Positions 9,867-21,572 of a DNA stretch of 64,000 nucleotides are shown piece after piece. The DNA lies in contig NZ_JABSOV010000013.1 of NCBI RefSeq assembly GCF_013215345.1, positions 1-64,000 of the forward strand. The letters are read 5' to 3'. Below the pieces are notes generated by a model that worked only from the letters and a program-made list of their open reading frames with translations, searched no databases and was not told where the DNA came from. Both the position numbers and the translations under genes were made by a program. How positions within the stretch are numbered: the stretch's first letter is position 1; each line of letters begins with the position of its first letter. Source of the DNA: Colwellia sp. GTDB taxonomy: Bacteria > Pseudomonadota > Gammaproteobacteria > Enterobacterales > Alteromonadaceae.

Positions 9867-11483
9867 GTGGCAAAACTAGTAAGTAAGATAAACACCCGCA
9901 GCCAAGACTTCGTCGACAATGCTGCCCATATGCAAAGTCAAATTGATGATTTGCGTGACAAACTCAGTGAAGTAAAACTTGGTGGTGGTGAAAGAAGTCG
10001 CAAGCGTCATCTAGACCGCGGTAAGTTATTGCCACGTGACCGAGTTAACGCATTACTCGATGCAGGCTCGGCATTTCTAGAATTATCACAACTCGCCGCT
10101 TATAAAGTCTATGATGACTATGTACCTTGTGCTGGCATAATCACCGGTATCGGTCGTGTATCAGGACAAGAATGTGTCATTGTTGCCAATGATGCCACAG
10201 TTAAGGGTGGCACTTACTATCCGCTCACGGTAAAGAAGCATCTTAGAGCACAGGCAATAGCCCAAGAAAATAACTTACCTTGTATCTACCTCGTTGACTC
10301 CGGCGGTGCTAATTTACCCAATCAGGACGATGTTTTCCCTGATAAAGAGCATTTTGGTCGTATTTTTTTTAACCAAGCCAATATGTCAGCCAACAATATC
10401 CCACAAATTGCTGTGGTTATGGGCTCTTGTACCGCAGGTGGTGCTTATGTGCCAGCCATGGCTGATGAATCAATTATTGTTAAAGAGCAAGGCACTATCT
10501 TTTTAGCTGGCCCCCCTTTAGTTAAAGCGGCAACGGGTGAAGTAGTAAGCGCTGAAGAATTAGGTGGCGCTGATGTCCATTGTCGTACCTCTGGGGTAAC
10601 CGATCATTACGCACAAAACGACCATCATGCCCTTGATATTGCTCGCGCTGCGGTTAAAAACTTAAACAGGGTTAAACCGATAAACCTTAATATTCAATCT
10701 TTAGACAAAGTAGCAGAGCCGGCTTACCAAGCGGATGAAATCTACGGCATCATTCCTAAAGATACCCGTCAGCCATATGACGTACGCGAAGTTATTGCCC
10801 GTATCGTTGATGGTAGTAATTTTGATGAGTTTAAAGCGCTTTATGGTAATACCTTAGTTTGTGGTTTTGCCAATATTTTTGGCTACCCGGTAGGTATCGT
10901 CGCGAACAATGGCGTGTTATTTGGTGAGTCTGCCGAAAAAGGAGCACATTTTATTCAACTGTGCGCCCAACGTAAAATTCCACTTGTATTTTTACAAAAT
11001 ATTACCGGCTTTATGGTTGGTAAACAGTATGAGGCTGGCGGCATTGCCAAACATGGCGCTAAAATGGTAACTGCGGTAGCTACAGCACAAGTACCTAAGT
11101 TTACTATCTTAATTGGCGGCAGCTTTGGCGCCGGCAACTATGGTATGTGTGGCCGAGCTTATGATCCACGTTTCTTATTTATGTGGCCAAACGCGAGAAT
11201 ATCGGTAATGGGCGGCGAGCAAGCTGCTGGCGTAATGGCGCAAGTTACCCGAGATAAAAAAGCTAAATTAGGGGAAAGCTGGAGCGAAGCAGAAGAGCAA
11301 GCATTCAAACAACCTATTATTGAAGACTACGAACACCAAGGTCACCCTTATTATGCTTCGGCGCGTTTATGGGATGACGGTATTATCGATCCCGCTGATA
11401 CTCGCCAAGTTTTAGGTCTAGCCATATCAGCGTCACTCAATAAAACCATTGAAGACACCAAATTTGGTATTTTCAGAATGTAG
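9867..11483 (+). CDS. liuB: Methylcrotonyl-CoA carboxylase, carboxyltransferase (beta) subunit; GTG start
   Basis: Carboxyltransferase motifs [79 protein letters not shown]. Confidence 0.95.
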   Translation: MAKLVSKINTRSQDFVDNAAHMQSQIDDLRDKLSEVKLGGGERSRKRHLDRGKLLPRDRVNALLDAGSAFLELSQLAAYKVYDDYVPCAGIITGIGRVSGQECVIVANDATVKGGTYYPLTVKKHLRAQAIAQENNLPCIYLVDSGGANLPNQDDVFPDKEHFGRIFFNQANMSANNIPQIAVVMGSCTAGGAYVPAMADESIIVKEQGTIFLAGPPLVKAATGEVVSAEELGGADVHCRTSGVTDHYAQNDHHALDIARAAVKNLNRVKPINLNIQSLDKVAEPAYQADEIYGIIPKDTRQPYDVREVIARIVDGSNFDEFKALYGNTLVCGFANIFGYPVGIVANNGVLFGESAEKGAHFIQLCAQRKIPLVFLQNITGFMVGKQYEAGGIAKHGAKMVTAVATAQVPKFTILIGGSFGAGNYGMCGRAYDPRFLFMWPNARISVMGGEQAAGVMAQVTRDKKAKLGESWSEAEEQAFKQPIIEDYEHQGHPYYASARLWDDGIIDPADTRQVLGLAISASLNKTIEDTKFGIFRM

Positions 11484-11545
11484 CCTGCCCTCACCTGTAG
11501 TGAATAAGGGTAAATAATACATAGGAAATAGCTAAAGGAAAAAGT

Positions 11546-12445
11546 ATGTCGATTGATACATCTGACTCAAATAAGTCAAACAATTTAAGTCACTCAAGCA
11601 AGGTGCTTTATACAGTAAGCGACAATGGCGTAGCTACCGTTACTTTTGATAATGGTGCCAAGCATAATGCTTTTGATGACACTATTATCAAAATCTTAAC
11701 CGATATTTTTAATGATATTGCTAAGCGTGACGATATTAAAGTGATGGTGCTTGCCGCTAACGGTAAAAGCTTTAGTGCTGGCGCTGATTTAGGCTGGATG
11801 AAGCGCATGGCCGGTTATTCTTATGAAGATAACCTAAAGGACGCTCATAAATTAGCAGATATGCTCAAGGTCTTGAACTTTCTGCCACAAGCAACCATAG
11901 CTAAAATCCAAGGGGCTGCATTTGGCGGCGCCGTTGGTCTAGCAAGCTGTTGTGACATAGTGATCGCCAGCAATAAAGCCAGCTTTTGTCTGAGCGAAGT
12001 TAAATTAGGGCTTATCCCTGCAACCATTAGTCCTTATGTAGTAAATGCCATTGGCTTAAAAGCCTCACGACGCTATTTTCAAACTGCTGAGCGATTCTTT
12101 GCCGATAAAGCCATGCAAATTGGTTTAGTGGATGAAGTTGTCGACGCCGAAGAGTTAACGCCAGCGGTTGAGAAAATGATAAATACCCTGCTTAGCAATA
12201 GCCCTCAAGCAATGCGTCAAGCTAAACAGCTTGCTTTTGATGTTGCTTATCAGAAAATTGATGAACAGCTACTCAGTGATACCAGCGCACGCATTGCCAG
12301 TATTAGAGTATCAAACGAAGGCCAAGAAGGCCTGAGCGCTTTTTTTGAAAAGCGTAGCCCTGCTTGGCAACAAAGTGCCAATACAGGCAATCAGCTAACT
12401 AGCAACCACCTAGCTAGCAGCCAATGTAACGACAGCGAAGGATAA
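11546..12445 (+). CDS. liuC: Methylglutaconyl-CoA hydratase (enoyl-CoA hydratase family)
   Basis: Crotonase motifs SFSAGADLGWMKRM, GAAFGGAVGLASCCDIVIA; operon position between liuB and liuD. Confidence 0.92.
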   Translation: MSIDTSDSNKSNNLSHSSKVLYTVSDNGVATVTFDNGAKHNAFDDTIIKILTDIFNDIAKRDDIKVMVLAANGKSFSAGADLGWMKRMAGYSYEDNLKDAHKLADMLKVLNFLPQATIAKIQGAAFGGAVGLASCCDIVIASNKASFCLSEVKLGLIPATISPYVVNAIGLKASRRYFQTAERFFADKAMQIGLVDEVVDAEELTPAVEKMINTLLSNSPQAMRQAKQLAFDVAYQKIDEQLLSDTSARIASIRVSNEGQEGLSAFFEKRSPAWQQSANTGNQLTSNHLASSQCNDSEG

Positions 12446-12449
12446 ACAA

Positions 12450-14510
12450 ATGTTTAGTAAAATATTAATTGCTAACCGTGGTGAAATTGCTTGCCGCATA
12501 ATAAAAACAGCCAAAAAAATAGGCATATTAACGGTCGCCGTTTATTCTGACGCTGATAAAGATTCCTTACACGTACATATGGCAGACGAAGCCGTTTACC
12601 TTGGTGCTTCACCTTCTCGTGAAAGTTACCTTGTGATAGAAAAAGTCATTGCCGCAGCCAAGAAAACTGGTGCGCAAGCGATTCATCCTGGCTATGGTTT
12701 TTTATCAGAAAACGCGGATTTTTGTCGAGCCTGTCAGCAAGAAAATATTACTTTTATTGGTCCTCCTGTAGCCGCTATTGAAGCTATGGGTTCAAAGTCT
12801 GCTGCCAAAAACATCATGGCAGAAGCAAACGTACCTTTGGTTCCAGGCTACCATGGTGATGATCAAAATGAACAAACCTTAAAACAAGCCGCCGATGACA
12901 TGGGTTATCCTGTTCTGCTTAAAGCCACAGCAGGTGGCGGCGGTAAAGGTATGCGCCAAGTATGGAATGAAGCAGAGTTTTCCGAAGGTTTTGCTGCCGC
13001 CAAACGTGAAGCAATGTCTTCTTTTGGTGACGATACCATGTTGGTTGAGAAATATTTAACCCAGCCTCGTCATGTTGAAATTCAAGTGTTTTGCGACAAC
13101 CACCAAAATGCGGTGTATTTATTTGAGCGTGATTGCTCAGTACAACGCCGTCACCAAAAAGTCATCGAAGAAGCACCCGCATTTAGTATGAGTGAGTTTT
13201 TGCGCAGTAAAATGGGTGAAACGGCGATAAAGTCAGCGCAAGCCATTGGCTATCAAGGCGCGGGCACGGTTGAGTTTTTACTTGACGTTGATGGTTCATT
13301 TTATTTTATGGAAATGAATACCCGCTTGCAAGTGGAACACCCGGTCACTGAAATGATTTCCGGACAAGACTTAGTTGAGTGGCAATTACGTGTTGCCGCT
13401 GGTGAAAAGCTGCCTAAGACACAAGAAGAATTGACGATAACCGGTCATTCCTTTGAAGCAAGAATTTATGCCGAAGACCCAAGTAATGATTTTTTACCGG
13501 CAACTGGCCAATTAAACTTATTAAAAACGCCACTAGAAAGTAAACATGTGCGTATCGATACCGGTGTTCGTCAAGGTGATGAGGTCAGTGTCTTTTATGA
13601 TCCCATGATAGCAAAACTCATCGTTTGGGATGAAAACAGGGACAAAGCCTTACAACGTTTAGCGAAAGCCTTACGTGAATACCGTATTGATGGTGTTACC
13701 ACTAACATTGAATTTTTATATAACTTGGCCACTACTGATGCTTTTAAAAATGCCGATATAGACACAAGCTTTATTGAAAAAAATCACCAAGCTATTTTTC
13801 ATCAAGCCGATGAAAAGCAACATGATGAGTTATTAACGAAGCAATTACCTACTGCCGCCTTATACATTGTGCTTGCGCTAACAAATAAAAACAAAGAACA
13901 AGCAGCATTGAGTAATGATCGCCACTCACCTTGGCATATGACTAATGCATGGCGGTTAAATGAACCACATAATCACTCATTAACCCTTGCTTATAATGAC
14001 ATTGACTATGCAATTACCATTGAACAAAAGCGTCAAGCAAGCGCTGTTTATTACCAAATAACGATTAGCGATGCCGGGACAACCAGCCATACGGTTGATT
14101 GCCAGGGCGAAATAGAAGGTGAAAATATAACTGTAACTATCGATGGTCATCGTAGCCAAAGTATTGTTGCTCATCACGAGAACAGCATAAGTCTTTATCA
14201 AGAGCATGGCGTATTTAGCTTTAGCCATATCCTGCCGGATCATGGCGAAAATCAAGATGATGATAATCATGGCGGTTTAATGGCACCTATGAATGGCACT
14301 ATGGTAAGTGTACTGGTAACGCCTGGTGAGCACGTTAGCAAAGATCAGCCATTGGTTATCATGGAAGCGATGAAAATGGAACACACCATTAAAGCGCCAA
14401 GTGACGGTGTAGTAAATGAAGTGTTTTTCAGTGCCGGTGATATGGTTAATGGTGGTGCTGAATTACTCGATTTTTCAACACTAGCTACCAGCAAAAGTGA
14501 AGAGGCCTAA
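12450..14510 (+). CDS. liuD: Methylcrotonyl-CoA carboxylase, biotin-containing (alpha) subunit
   Basis: Biotin carboxylase N-terminus [23 protein letters not shown]-grasp GGGGKGMR; C-terminal biotinyl motif [12 protein letters not shown]. Confidence 0.95.
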   Translation: MFSKILIANRGEIACRIIKTAKKIGILTVAVYSDADKDSLHVHMADEAVYLGASPSRESYLVIEKVIAAAKKTGAQAIHPGYGFLSENADFCRACQQENITFIGPPVAAIEAMGSKSAAKNIMAEANVPLVPGYHGDDQNEQTLKQAADDMGYPVLLKATAGGGGKGMRQVWNEAEFSEGFAAAKREAMSSFGDDTMLVEKYLTQPRHVEIQVFCDNHQNAVYLFERDCSVQRRHQKVIEEAPAFSMSEFLRSKMGETAIKSAQAIGYQGAGTVEFLLDVDGSFYFMEMNTRLQVEHPVTEMISGQDLVEWQLRVAAGEKLPKTQEELTITGHSFEARIYAEDPSNDFLPATGQLNLLKTPLESKHVRIDTGVRQGDEVSVFYDPMIAKLIVWDENRDKALQRLAKALREYRIDGVTTNIEFLYNLATTDAFKNADIDTSFIEKNHQAIFHQADEKQHDELLTKQLPTAALYIVLALTNKNKEQAALSNDRHSPWHMTNAWRLNEPHNHSLTLAYNDIDYAITIEQKRQASAVYYQITISDAGTTSHTVDCQGEIEGENITVTIDGHRSQSIVAHHENSISLYQEHGVFSFSHILPDHGENQDDDNHGGLMAPMNGTMVSVLVTPGEHVSKDQPLVIMEAMKMEHTIKAPSDGVVNEVFFSAGDMVNGGAELLDFSTLATSKSEEA

Positions 14511-14512
14511 TA

Positions 14513-15460
14513 ATGAGCATTCAACCCCCTGCTTTACCACAACAATTACCTAAACAAGTTAAGATTGTTGAAGTTGGCCCCCGAGATGGTTTGCAAAATG
14601 AAGCTCTCATTAATGGAAAGGCTATTAGTGCTGCCGATAAAGTGGCACTTATTGAACAATTAGCTGATGCTGGCGTTAGTTATATCGAAAGTGGCAGTTT
14701 TGTCTCACCTAAATGGGTGCCGCAAATGGCAACCTCTGCGGAAGTATTTACCACAATAAAGCGCAATGAAAAAGTCACTTATGCAGCTTTAACGCCAAAC
14801 ATGAGGGGCTATGAAGCGGCAATTGCCGTTAATGCCGATGAAGTTGCCATTTTTGCTGCCGCTTCAGAAAGCTTTAGTCAAAAGAATATTAATTGCTCGA
14901 TAGCAGAAAGCATTGAGCGCTTTGCCCCTATAATTGCTGATGCTAAAAAGCGTAATATCAAAGTCCGTGGCTATGTTTCTTGTGTTGTTGGCTGCCCTTA
15001 TGAAGGTGATATTTCCCCTGAGCAAGTAGCCATGGTGGCAGAAAAATTACTGGCTATGGGCTGTTATGAAATATCGCTTGGCGACACCATAGGTGTTGGT
15101 ACACCTGCCAGCGTAACTAAGATGTTACAGGCCGTGAGTGCCCGTGTACCCACAGCTCAGCTAGCGGTTCACTTTCATGATACCTATGGCCAAGCGTTAA
15201 CTAATATTTACGCCGCATTAGGCCTAGGGATTTCAGTTATCGATAGTGCTATTGCAGGTTTAGGCGGCTGTCCTTATGCTAAAGGTGCCTCAGGTAACGT
15301 AGCCACAGAAGATGTAGTTTATTTACTTAACGGTCTGGGCATATCAACGGGTATAGATTTCGATAAGTTGCTACAAACCGGCTGGTTTATCAGTAATAAG
15401 TTAGGAAAACCACCAATTTCTAAGGTATCAAGCGCTTATCTTGCACAGCAGCAATCATAA
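14513..15460 (+). CDS. liuE: Hydroxymethylglutaryl-CoA lyase
   Basis: [44 protein letters not shown]. Confidence 0.94.
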   Translation: MSIQPPALPQQLPKQVKIVEVGPRDGLQNEALINGKAISAADKVALIEQLADAGVSYIESGSFVSPKWVPQMATSAEVFTTIKRNEKVTYAALTPNMRGYEAAIAVNADEVAIFAAASESFSQKNINCSIAESIERFAPIIADAKKRNIKVRGYVSCVVGCPYEGDISPEQVAMVAEKLLAMGCYEISLGDTIGVGTPASVTKMLQAVSARVPTAQLAVHFHDTYGQALTNIYAALGLGISVIDSAIAGLGGCPYAKGASGNVATEDVVYLLNGLGISTGIDFDKLLQTGWFISNKLGKPPISKVSSAYLAQQQS

Positions 15461-15511
15461 TCGACCATCCATAAACGATAAATGACACAAATTATATAGC
15501 AGGAGATAAAA

Positions 15512-16237
15512 ATGGCAGGATTTGACAAAGTAGTAGCAAGCTATGCTGAAGCCATGGCAGGACTTACCGATAACATGACAGTAATTGCCGGTGGTTTCGG
15601 CTTATGCGGCATTCCAGAGAATTTAATTAGCGAAATAGAACGCAAAGGCACTAAGGGCTTAACCTTAGTTTCAAATAACTGTGGTGTTGATGATTTTGGC
15701 TTAGGTGTGTTGTTACCAAATCGTCAAATTAAAAAAATAATTGCCTCATATGTCGGTGAAAATGCCGAATTTGAACGTCAAATGATGGCGGGTGAATTAG
15801 AAGTTGAATTAACCCCACAAGGTACACTCGCAGAAAAAATGCGTGCTGGTGGTGCTGGTATTCCTGCATTTTTCACCGCCACTGGTGTTGGTACACCTGT
15901 AGCAGATGGTAAAGAAGTACGTAGTTTTAATGGCCGTGATTATATTTTAGAAGAAGCTATTGTTGGTGACTTTGCCATTATCAAAGCGTGGAAAGCCGAT
16001 AGATATGGTAACTTAGTTTTTAGGAAAACAGCGCGTAACTTTAACCCTTTAGCCGCGACTGCCGGTAAAATCACCGTCGTTGAAGTAGAAGAAATTGTTG
16101 AAGTGGGTGAATTAGACCCAGATCAAATTCATACACCGGGCATTTATGTTAATCGGGTAATTCAAGGGTCTTTCGAAAAACGTATTGAACAACGTACCAC
16201 ACGCCCAGCAGATCCGCTTATAGCAAAAGGAGCATAA
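15512..16237 (+). CDS. 3-oxoacid CoA-transferase subunit A
   Basis: [67 protein letters not shown]. Confidence 0.93.
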   Translation: MAGFDKVVASYAEAMAGLTDNMTVIAGGFGLCGIPENLISEIERKGTKGLTLVSNNCGVDDFGLGVLLPNRQIKKIIASYVGENAEFERQMMAGELEVELTPQGTLAEKMRAGGAGIPAFFTATGVGTPVADGKEVRSFNGRDYILEEAIVGDFAIIKAWKADRYGNLVFRKTARNFNPLAATAGKITVVEVEEIVEVGELDPDQIHTPGIYVNRVIQGSFEKRIEQRTTRPADPLIAKGA

Positions 16238-16239
16238 CC

Positions 16240-16896
16240 ATGGCTTTATCAAGAGAACAAATCGCCCAGCGTGTTGCCCAAGAGCTAAAAGATGGTTATT
16301 ACGTCAACCTAGGCATAGGTATACCGCCCTTAGTAGCAAACTTTATCCCTGATGATATTGAAGTGATGTTGCAATCAGAAAACGGCTTACTGGGCATGGG
16401 ACAGTTTCCAACGGAAGATGAAATTGATGCCGACTTAATCAATGCCGGCAAACAAACCGTAACTATGGCCGCCGGTGCTTCTATTTTTGACTCTGCAGAA
16501 TCTTTTGCCATGATACGTGGCGGTCATGTCGATTTAACCGTACTAGGCGCTTTTGAGGTAGATGTTAATGGCAATATCGCTTCCTATATGATCCCGGGTA
16601 AATTAATCAAAGGCATGGGCGGAGCCATGGACTTAGTTGCGGGTGCAGATAATATCATTGTCACTATGACCCACGCTTCTAAACACGGCGTATCAAAGTT
16701 ACTGAGTAACTGCACTCTGCCGCTAACAGGTAAAGGCTGTATTAAAAAAGTATTAACTGATTTAGCCTTTATTGAAATTAGGGATGGTAAGTTTCATTTG
16801 CTTGAACGAGCCCCGGGTGTATCAGTAGAAGAAATAATTAAGTTAACAGATGGTGAACTTGTTGTTAGCGGTGAGATAGCAGAAATGAAATTATAA
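16240..16896 (+). CDS. 3-oxoacid CoA-transferase subunit B
   Basis: YYVNLGIGIPPLVANFIP; QSENGLLGMGQFP; GAMDLVAGADNIIVTMTHASKHG. Confidence 0.93.
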   Translation: MALSREQIAQRVAQELKDGYYVNLGIGIPPLVANFIPDDIEVMLQSENGLLGMGQFPTEDEIDADLINAGKQTVTMAAGASIFDSAESFAMIRGGHVDLTVLGAFEVDVNGNIASYMIPGKLIKGMGGAMDLVAGADNIIVTMTHASKHGVSKLLSNCTLPLTGKGCIKKVLTDLAFIEIRDGKFHLLERAPGVSVEEIIKLTDGELVVSGEIAEMKL

Positions 16897-16977
16897 TTCA
16901 GTACAATTTTGTAACCAAAGAATAAAGTCCACTTTGTACGATTATAAGTACGAAGTGAATTTTCAGTTAAACTCATA

Positions 16978-17009
16978 AAGGCAATAGTTATCAATCTGTT
17001 GCCTTTTTC
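16978..17009 (+). terminator. Intrinsic terminator after the CoA-transferase operon
   Basis: AAAGGCAA-loop-TTGCCTTTTTC. Confidence 0.65.
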
Positions 17010-17089
17010 GTTACCTACCGTACATAGCATAAAACCTTAACTACCTAGCAGTAATAGTCGCTAAAATCTAGCCACTCGGCCCATTTAAC

Positions 17090-17118
17090 TTGCACTTTGG
17101 TTACAATTACGTGATAAT
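17090..17118 (+). promoter_or_regulatory. Sigma-70-type promoter upstream of the riboswitch
   Basis: TTGCAC-17 bp-GATAAT, ending just upstream of the aptamer. Confidence 0.5.
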
Positions 17119-17129
17119 TAATTTTGACA

Positions 17130-17226
17130 AAGAAAAGGCAAAACACGCGAAAACGTGTTACGCAAAACCACCGGTCTAAGGACATATTTGCTTTATAGCA
17201 AGTTAATCTATGACAGCGGAGTCACC
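17130..17226 (+). ncRNA. Cyclic di-GMP-I (GEMM-I) riboswitch aptamer
   Basis: Contains the GEMM consensus in order: aaaaGGCAAA-[P2 AACACG CGAAAA CGUGUU]-ACGCAAAaCCACCGGUCUAAGG-[variable stem UUUGCUUUAUAGCAAG]-UAUGACAGCGGaGUCACC. Confidence 0.88.
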
Positions 17227-17242
17227 TCGTTAACAGGTACAT

Positions 17243-17260
17243 CCCGTGGTTTTTTCTTTT
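17243..17260 (+). terminator. Riboswitch expression platform: U-rich terminator 3' arm complementary to the aptamer
   Basis: CCCGTGGTTTTTTCTTTT; CCCGTGGTTTT (17243-17253) pairs with AAAACCACCGG (17164-17174) at 10/11 positions. Confidence 0.6.
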
Positions 17261-17288
17261 ATTAACTCAATTAATTAAGGTTTATAAA

Positions 17289-17648
17289 ATGAAAAAATTA
17301 TTAATAGCTTCAACCATCACTGTTTTAACATTAGCGTCTGCTGTAACAACACCAACGGCACAAGCTGCGGACATTGCGACAAGTTTATGTCAGTACGTAG
17401 CATCCGATGACAAGAAACGCATGCGTTCATTTTTAAAGACGAATAAATTAAAGATTCGTCGTATCTTCAACGGTATTCAGTGTAATGGTAAAAACTTATT
17501 AGAGTTTGCATCGACTTCAGGATCAGTAAAAACAGGCTCTTTGATGATTTCAAAATTACCAAAGAAAGTTGTTTCGGCTAACCTAACATTCCTTCAAACT
17601 GGATCGCAACCATTGATAGACGCTGCCAACGCTCGCGTTAGCAGTTAA
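17289..17648 (+). CDS. Small secreted protein, DUF3718-like
   Basis: Signal peptide [28 protein letters not shown] followed by LCQYVASDDKKRMRSFLKTNKLKIRRIFNGIQCNGKNLLEFA. Confidence 0.75.
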   Translation: MKKLLIASTITVLTLASAVTTPTAQAADIATSLCQYVASDDKKRMRSFLKTNKLKIRRIFNGIQCNGKNLLEFASTSGSVKTGSLMISKLPKKVVSANLTFLQTGSQPLIDAANARVSS

Positions 17649-17734
17649 AATTATTTTAAAGTAGACGTTAATACCTTTTAGCAATAAAAACGGATGAGTA
17701 AAAGCAATACTATTTAATAATTCTATGTCATTTA

Positions 17735-17762
17735 AAAAGCCAGCTTAGCTGGCTTTTTTTTG
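17735..17762 (+). terminator. Intrinsic terminator
   Basis: AAAAAGCCAGCTTAGCTGGCTTTTTTTT. Confidence 0.9.
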
Positions 17763-17907
17763 CTCTAAGATAAAGTCAGTCCTTCTATAATATTGTTGAT
17801 ATTCCCTAGCGAAGTAAATAAAAAGCACTTACACTTAATAGCAAGTTGGTTAAGCAATAACTGTTGTGCAAGTAGTTAAAAATTATAACAAAAATAACTG
17901 ATTCTCT

Positions 17908-19059
17908 ATGACACTAAAAAGAAATTACCTTGAGAGTAAAAATGCGCTGGTGTTAACCGGTGGTGGTGCCCGTGCTGCTTATCAAGTTGGGGTATTATCA
18001 GCCATAGCAAAGTTCATCCCAAGAAACCATGGCATTCCCTTTCCTATTCTTTCTGGCACCTCTGCTGGTGCTATTAATACCACCTCACTCGCCTGTTATG
18101 CTTCCTGCTTTCATTTAGGGGTAAAGAAACTAGAGTGGGCTTGGAAAAACTTCAATATATCAAGTATCTATTATAGTGACCCTGTTAGGGTTTTTAGTCA
18201 CATAAGCCAAGGTATGTTATCGAGTTTTCAAGCGGATTATGCCAATAAAAAACCCCACTGTTTACTCAATAATGCACCACTAAGAGAATTGCTTGACCAG
18301 ATACTCGATTTTAACCGTATAGATAATAATATTGCCCGAGGTTATTTATCTGCGGTATCCATTACCGCATCAAGTTATAGTAACGGTGACTCCATTAGCT
18401 TTTATCAATCTGATGGGATGGCACAACCTTGGTCACGCGTTAAAAGGCGCGGCGAATTATGCCAATTAAACACTGAACACTTAATGGCTTCAGCTGCTAT
18501 CCCTATGGTGTTTCCCTCAGTAAAAATTAAGAATCAGCATTTTGGTGATGGCTCAGTGCATCAACTATCGCCTTTAAGCCCAGCAATTCATTTAGGGGCA
18601 AAGAAAATATTTGTTATTGGTGTAGATCAACCCAAAGAGCCGTTACACCCAAGAGAAAATAATCCCCATCCACCCAGTTCGGCAACAATTGCTGGTCATT
18701 TACTGGACTCAATATTTGCTGATACCATGCACAGCGATCTCGAACGCATGGCCCGTATTAACTCCACCCTCAAATTAATATCAGCCAAAAATAGAAAGGC
18801 AAACGAAGGGTTACAGCATATCGAAAGTTTTGTCATAAATCCAAGTCATGATTTTAATGCTATTGCAGCCCAGTATTATTACGATTTGCCCTTATCTATT
18901 CGTATACTTTTACGCGGAGTTGGCATAGCTAATGACTCAGAGTCGAGTATTCTCAGTTATTTACTCTTTGAGAAGAATTTTTGTAGTGAATTGATAAGAC
19001 TAGGCTTCGCTGATGCCATGGAACAAGAGCAAGCCATTAAAGCCTTTCTAGAAATTTAA
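17908..19059 (+). CDS. Patatin-like phospholipase family protein
   Basis: Oxyanion hole LTGGGARAAYQVGVL, nucleophile elbow GTSAGAINT, and FGDGSVHQLSPLSPAIHLGA. Confidence 0.92.
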   Translation: MTLKRNYLESKNALVLTGGGARAAYQVGVLSAIAKFIPRNHGIPFPILSGTSAGAINTTSLACYASCFHLGVKKLEWAWKNFNISSIYYSDPVRVFSHISQGMLSSFQADYANKKPHCLLNNAPLRELLDQILDFNRIDNNIARGYLSAVSITASSYSNGDSISFYQSDGMAQPWSRVKRRGELCQLNTEHLMASAAIPMVFPSVKIKNQHFGDGSVHQLSPLSPAIHLGAKKIFVIGVDQPKEPLHPRENNPHPPSSATIAGHLLDSIFADTMHSDLERMARINSTLKLISAKNRKANEGLQHIESFVINPSHDFNAIAAQYYYDLPLSIRILLRGVGIANDSESSILSYLLFEKNFCSELIRLGFADAMEQEQAIKAFLEI

Positions 19060-19242
19060 TGGGACTTACAGTGATTTTGGCTTAAAGGCTTAGCTCTTTT
19101 CTGCCAAGCCTACTATTTACTTCTTATTTAATGAACCGCCCCAATATTAAAAGCACAGTGTTTTGCGTAGTCCTTGCTGAACTCTTGTATAACTATTGCT
19201 TAGCTATTTCTTAACACTTGCAAAATTAGCTCCTTTAATAAA

Positions 19243-21210
19243 TTAACCACCTTCTTGTAAATAACGCTCAACACGTTCCACTCGGCGCGGCTTTCCTCTA
19301 ACAACTAGGGTATCTTGATCTTGTAATACCGTATCTAATGCTGGTGACTCTGTTTCTACGTCACCTCGGTGTAAAGCAACAATATGAACACGGCGCTGAT
19401 CTAGCGCTAAAGAAGCAAGTGATTTACCGCGAGCAAAAGAGTTGTTATTGATCTGTATTGCATGGGCGAATTCAATCCGGTCAATAGCCTCTGGACTCAT
19501 ATCTGTTTGTTCGCCCTGAAAAAAACCATGCAGATGATTGTAGTGATTTTTACGCTCTTTTTGCACTCGGCGCATAATTCGAGAAAACGGTACCCCGGAT
19601 AATGACAGGACTTGAGAAACCAACATCAAACTGCCTTCTAAACTTTCCGGTACAACTTCATTGGCTCCTGCCGCTTGTAATGCGTCGAGTTGGTCATCAT
19701 TACGTGTTCTGACTAAAATAGGTACATCAGCATTCATACTTCTGACTTTTTGAATTACCTCAATCGATTGTTTATCATTACCAAAAGCAATAACCACCAG
19801 CTTAGCTTCGGCTAAATTAGCGGCATTGAGTACCTCTGTTTGACGACATGAACCAAATAGTACTTTTTCACCGGCTTCTCGAGCTTTTTGTGTGCGCAAT
19901 GGATCAACATCGATAGCGACAAAATCAATTTTATCTTGTTTTAAGAAGCGACTTACTGTTTGACCAATGCGACCAAAACCACAAATAATGACGTGATTTT
20001 CCAACACTTTATTTTCAGGTAATTGTGATAAATCTAAGGTCTCCGCAGTCTTTTCTTGGCTTAAAAATAGCGCCCAAGATCGGGCATTGTTAATCATATA
20101 AGGGGTGATCGCCATACTAAGCACACCTGCACCGAGCAGCATAGAAGCAACATCAAGTGGTAATACCTGACTTTGACTGGCTAAAGCAATCAATACAAAG
20201 CCAAATTCGCCCATTTGCGCCAGCATTAGCCCAGATGCCCAAGCATCTTTACTTGACTGCCCAGCTTTGACTGCCAGCGTTTTAATAACCATAACTTTAA
20301 CCAACATAAAGCAGAACATCAAACTGACTAAACTTAAAGGCGAAGATAATAATAAGTTAACATCAAGTTTCATGCCGACGGTAATAAAAAACAGGCCTAA
20401 CAGAATATCACGGTAAGGTCTGATATCAGCTTCAAGTTGATGTTTATATTCACTTTCTCCTAGCATCATACCAGCAAGAAAAGCGCCTAATGCCATTGAT
20501 AAGCCAAACCATTGGGTGAAAGCGGCCGCCAACAGGGTTACTAATAAGGTGGTTAAAACAAAGAGCTCATCGGTACGAACTTGCGCAATGATATTAAAGA
20601 CTTTTGGTAGTAACCATTTACCGACAAATAATAATAAGGTAACAACCACTACACCTTTCACCATAGCCAGCATTAACGCCCAAACCATGGTGCTCTGACT
20701 ATCTAATGCCAACATAGGAATAATTATTAATAGCGGGACAACGGCAACATCTTGAAAAAGTAAAATGGCGACGGAAAGCTGCCCAGACTTTCGCTTCATG
20801 GCGCCACTCTCACTTAACTGCCTGATGACTATAGCCGTTGAAGAAAGCGCTAGTATTCCACCAACGACAAAAGCCGCAGAGAAACTTAAACCAAAAAACA
20901 CTCCGGCAACCATGAAGACAAGCAGAGAAATAGCAACTTGTAAACTGCCTACCGAGACCACTAAATGACGCATGGCCATTAGCCTAGGCAATGAGAATTC
21001 AAGCCCTAAGGTAAAGAGTAAAAAAACAATACCTAGCTCAGCAAAGTGATCGTAATCAACTTGATCATTCGCAATGTTTAAGCCATGTTGACCAACGATC
21101 ATGCCAGCGACTAAATAAGCTAATATCGCTGGTAACTTCAATCGACGAAATAGCCATACCACGAAGACAGCACAGGTTAATATCGCAAGAATTTCAAAAT
21201 AACCGCTCAC
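19243..21210 (-). CDS. Monovalent cation:proton antiporter (CPA2/Kef type) with TrkA-N domain
   Basis: N-terminal membrane domain (LGLEFSLPRLMAM, ALSSTAIVIRQL), C-terminal VIICGFGRIGQTVSRFL NAD-binding motif and TrkA-C-like end. Confidence 0.92.
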   Translation of the reverse strand: MSGYFEILAILTCAVFVVWLFRRLKLPAILAYLVAGMIVGQHGLNIANDQVDYDHFAELGIVFLLFTLGLEFSLPRLMAMRHLVVSVGSLQVAISLLVFMVAGVFFGLSFSAAFVVGGILALSSTAIVIRQLSESGAMKRKSGQLSVAILLFQDVAVVPLLIIIPMLALDSQSTMVWALMLAMVKGVVVVTLLLFVGKWLLPKVFNIIAQVRTDELFVLTTLLVTLLAAAFTQWFGLSMALGAFLAGMMLGESEYKHQLEADIRPYRDILLGLFFITVGMKLDVNLLLSSPLSLVSLMFCFMLVKVMVIKTLAVKAGQSSKDAWASGLMLAQMGEFGFVLIALASQSQVLPLDVASMLLGAGVLSMAITPYMINNARSWALFLSQEKTAETLDLSQLPENKVLENHVIICGFGRIGQTVSRFLKQDKIDFVAIDVDPLRTQKAREAGEKVLFGSCRQTEVLNAANLAEAKLVVIAFGNDKQSIEVIQKVRSMNADVPILVRTRNDDQLDALQAAGANEVVPESLEGSLMLVSQVLSLSGVPFSRIMRRVQKERKNHYNHLHGFFQGEQTDMSPEAIDRIEFAHAIQINNNSFARGKSLASLALDQRRVHIVALHRGDVETESPALDTVLQDQDTLVVRGKPRRVERVERYLQEGG

Positions 21211-21572
21211 ACAACTTCCTTTATTTTGCTTTGTTAATTTCTAAGTATGAGCAATAGCTCAAAACTTGAGGTTATTTGCCAAGCGGCAATAACCTGCCAT
21301 CTCAGTGATCATTCAAGGCAAAATAACGACTTGCCATAATTATAGTTTACCTAGCCTTAAAGTATTTTAACAACAAAAAAAACTATATTTCAATTAGTTA
21401 AAGTACGCTATTACATTAATAACCTATCTTTGCTCTAAAAAGTACCCGTATTGAAAAAAATGGTACATTTTTTGCTTTTATCTGTGTAGTGAAAAATAAC
21501 GTCAAAATATACTCTTTGAGCAATTAAGTTTTATCAATTGACGTTAATAGATAAAGTTAATGAGGTTGTTGT

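Noticed and set aside
13980-14270. Minus-strand ORF of 96 aa
   Set aside because: Antisense within liuD; no domain signature or ribosome-binding context.
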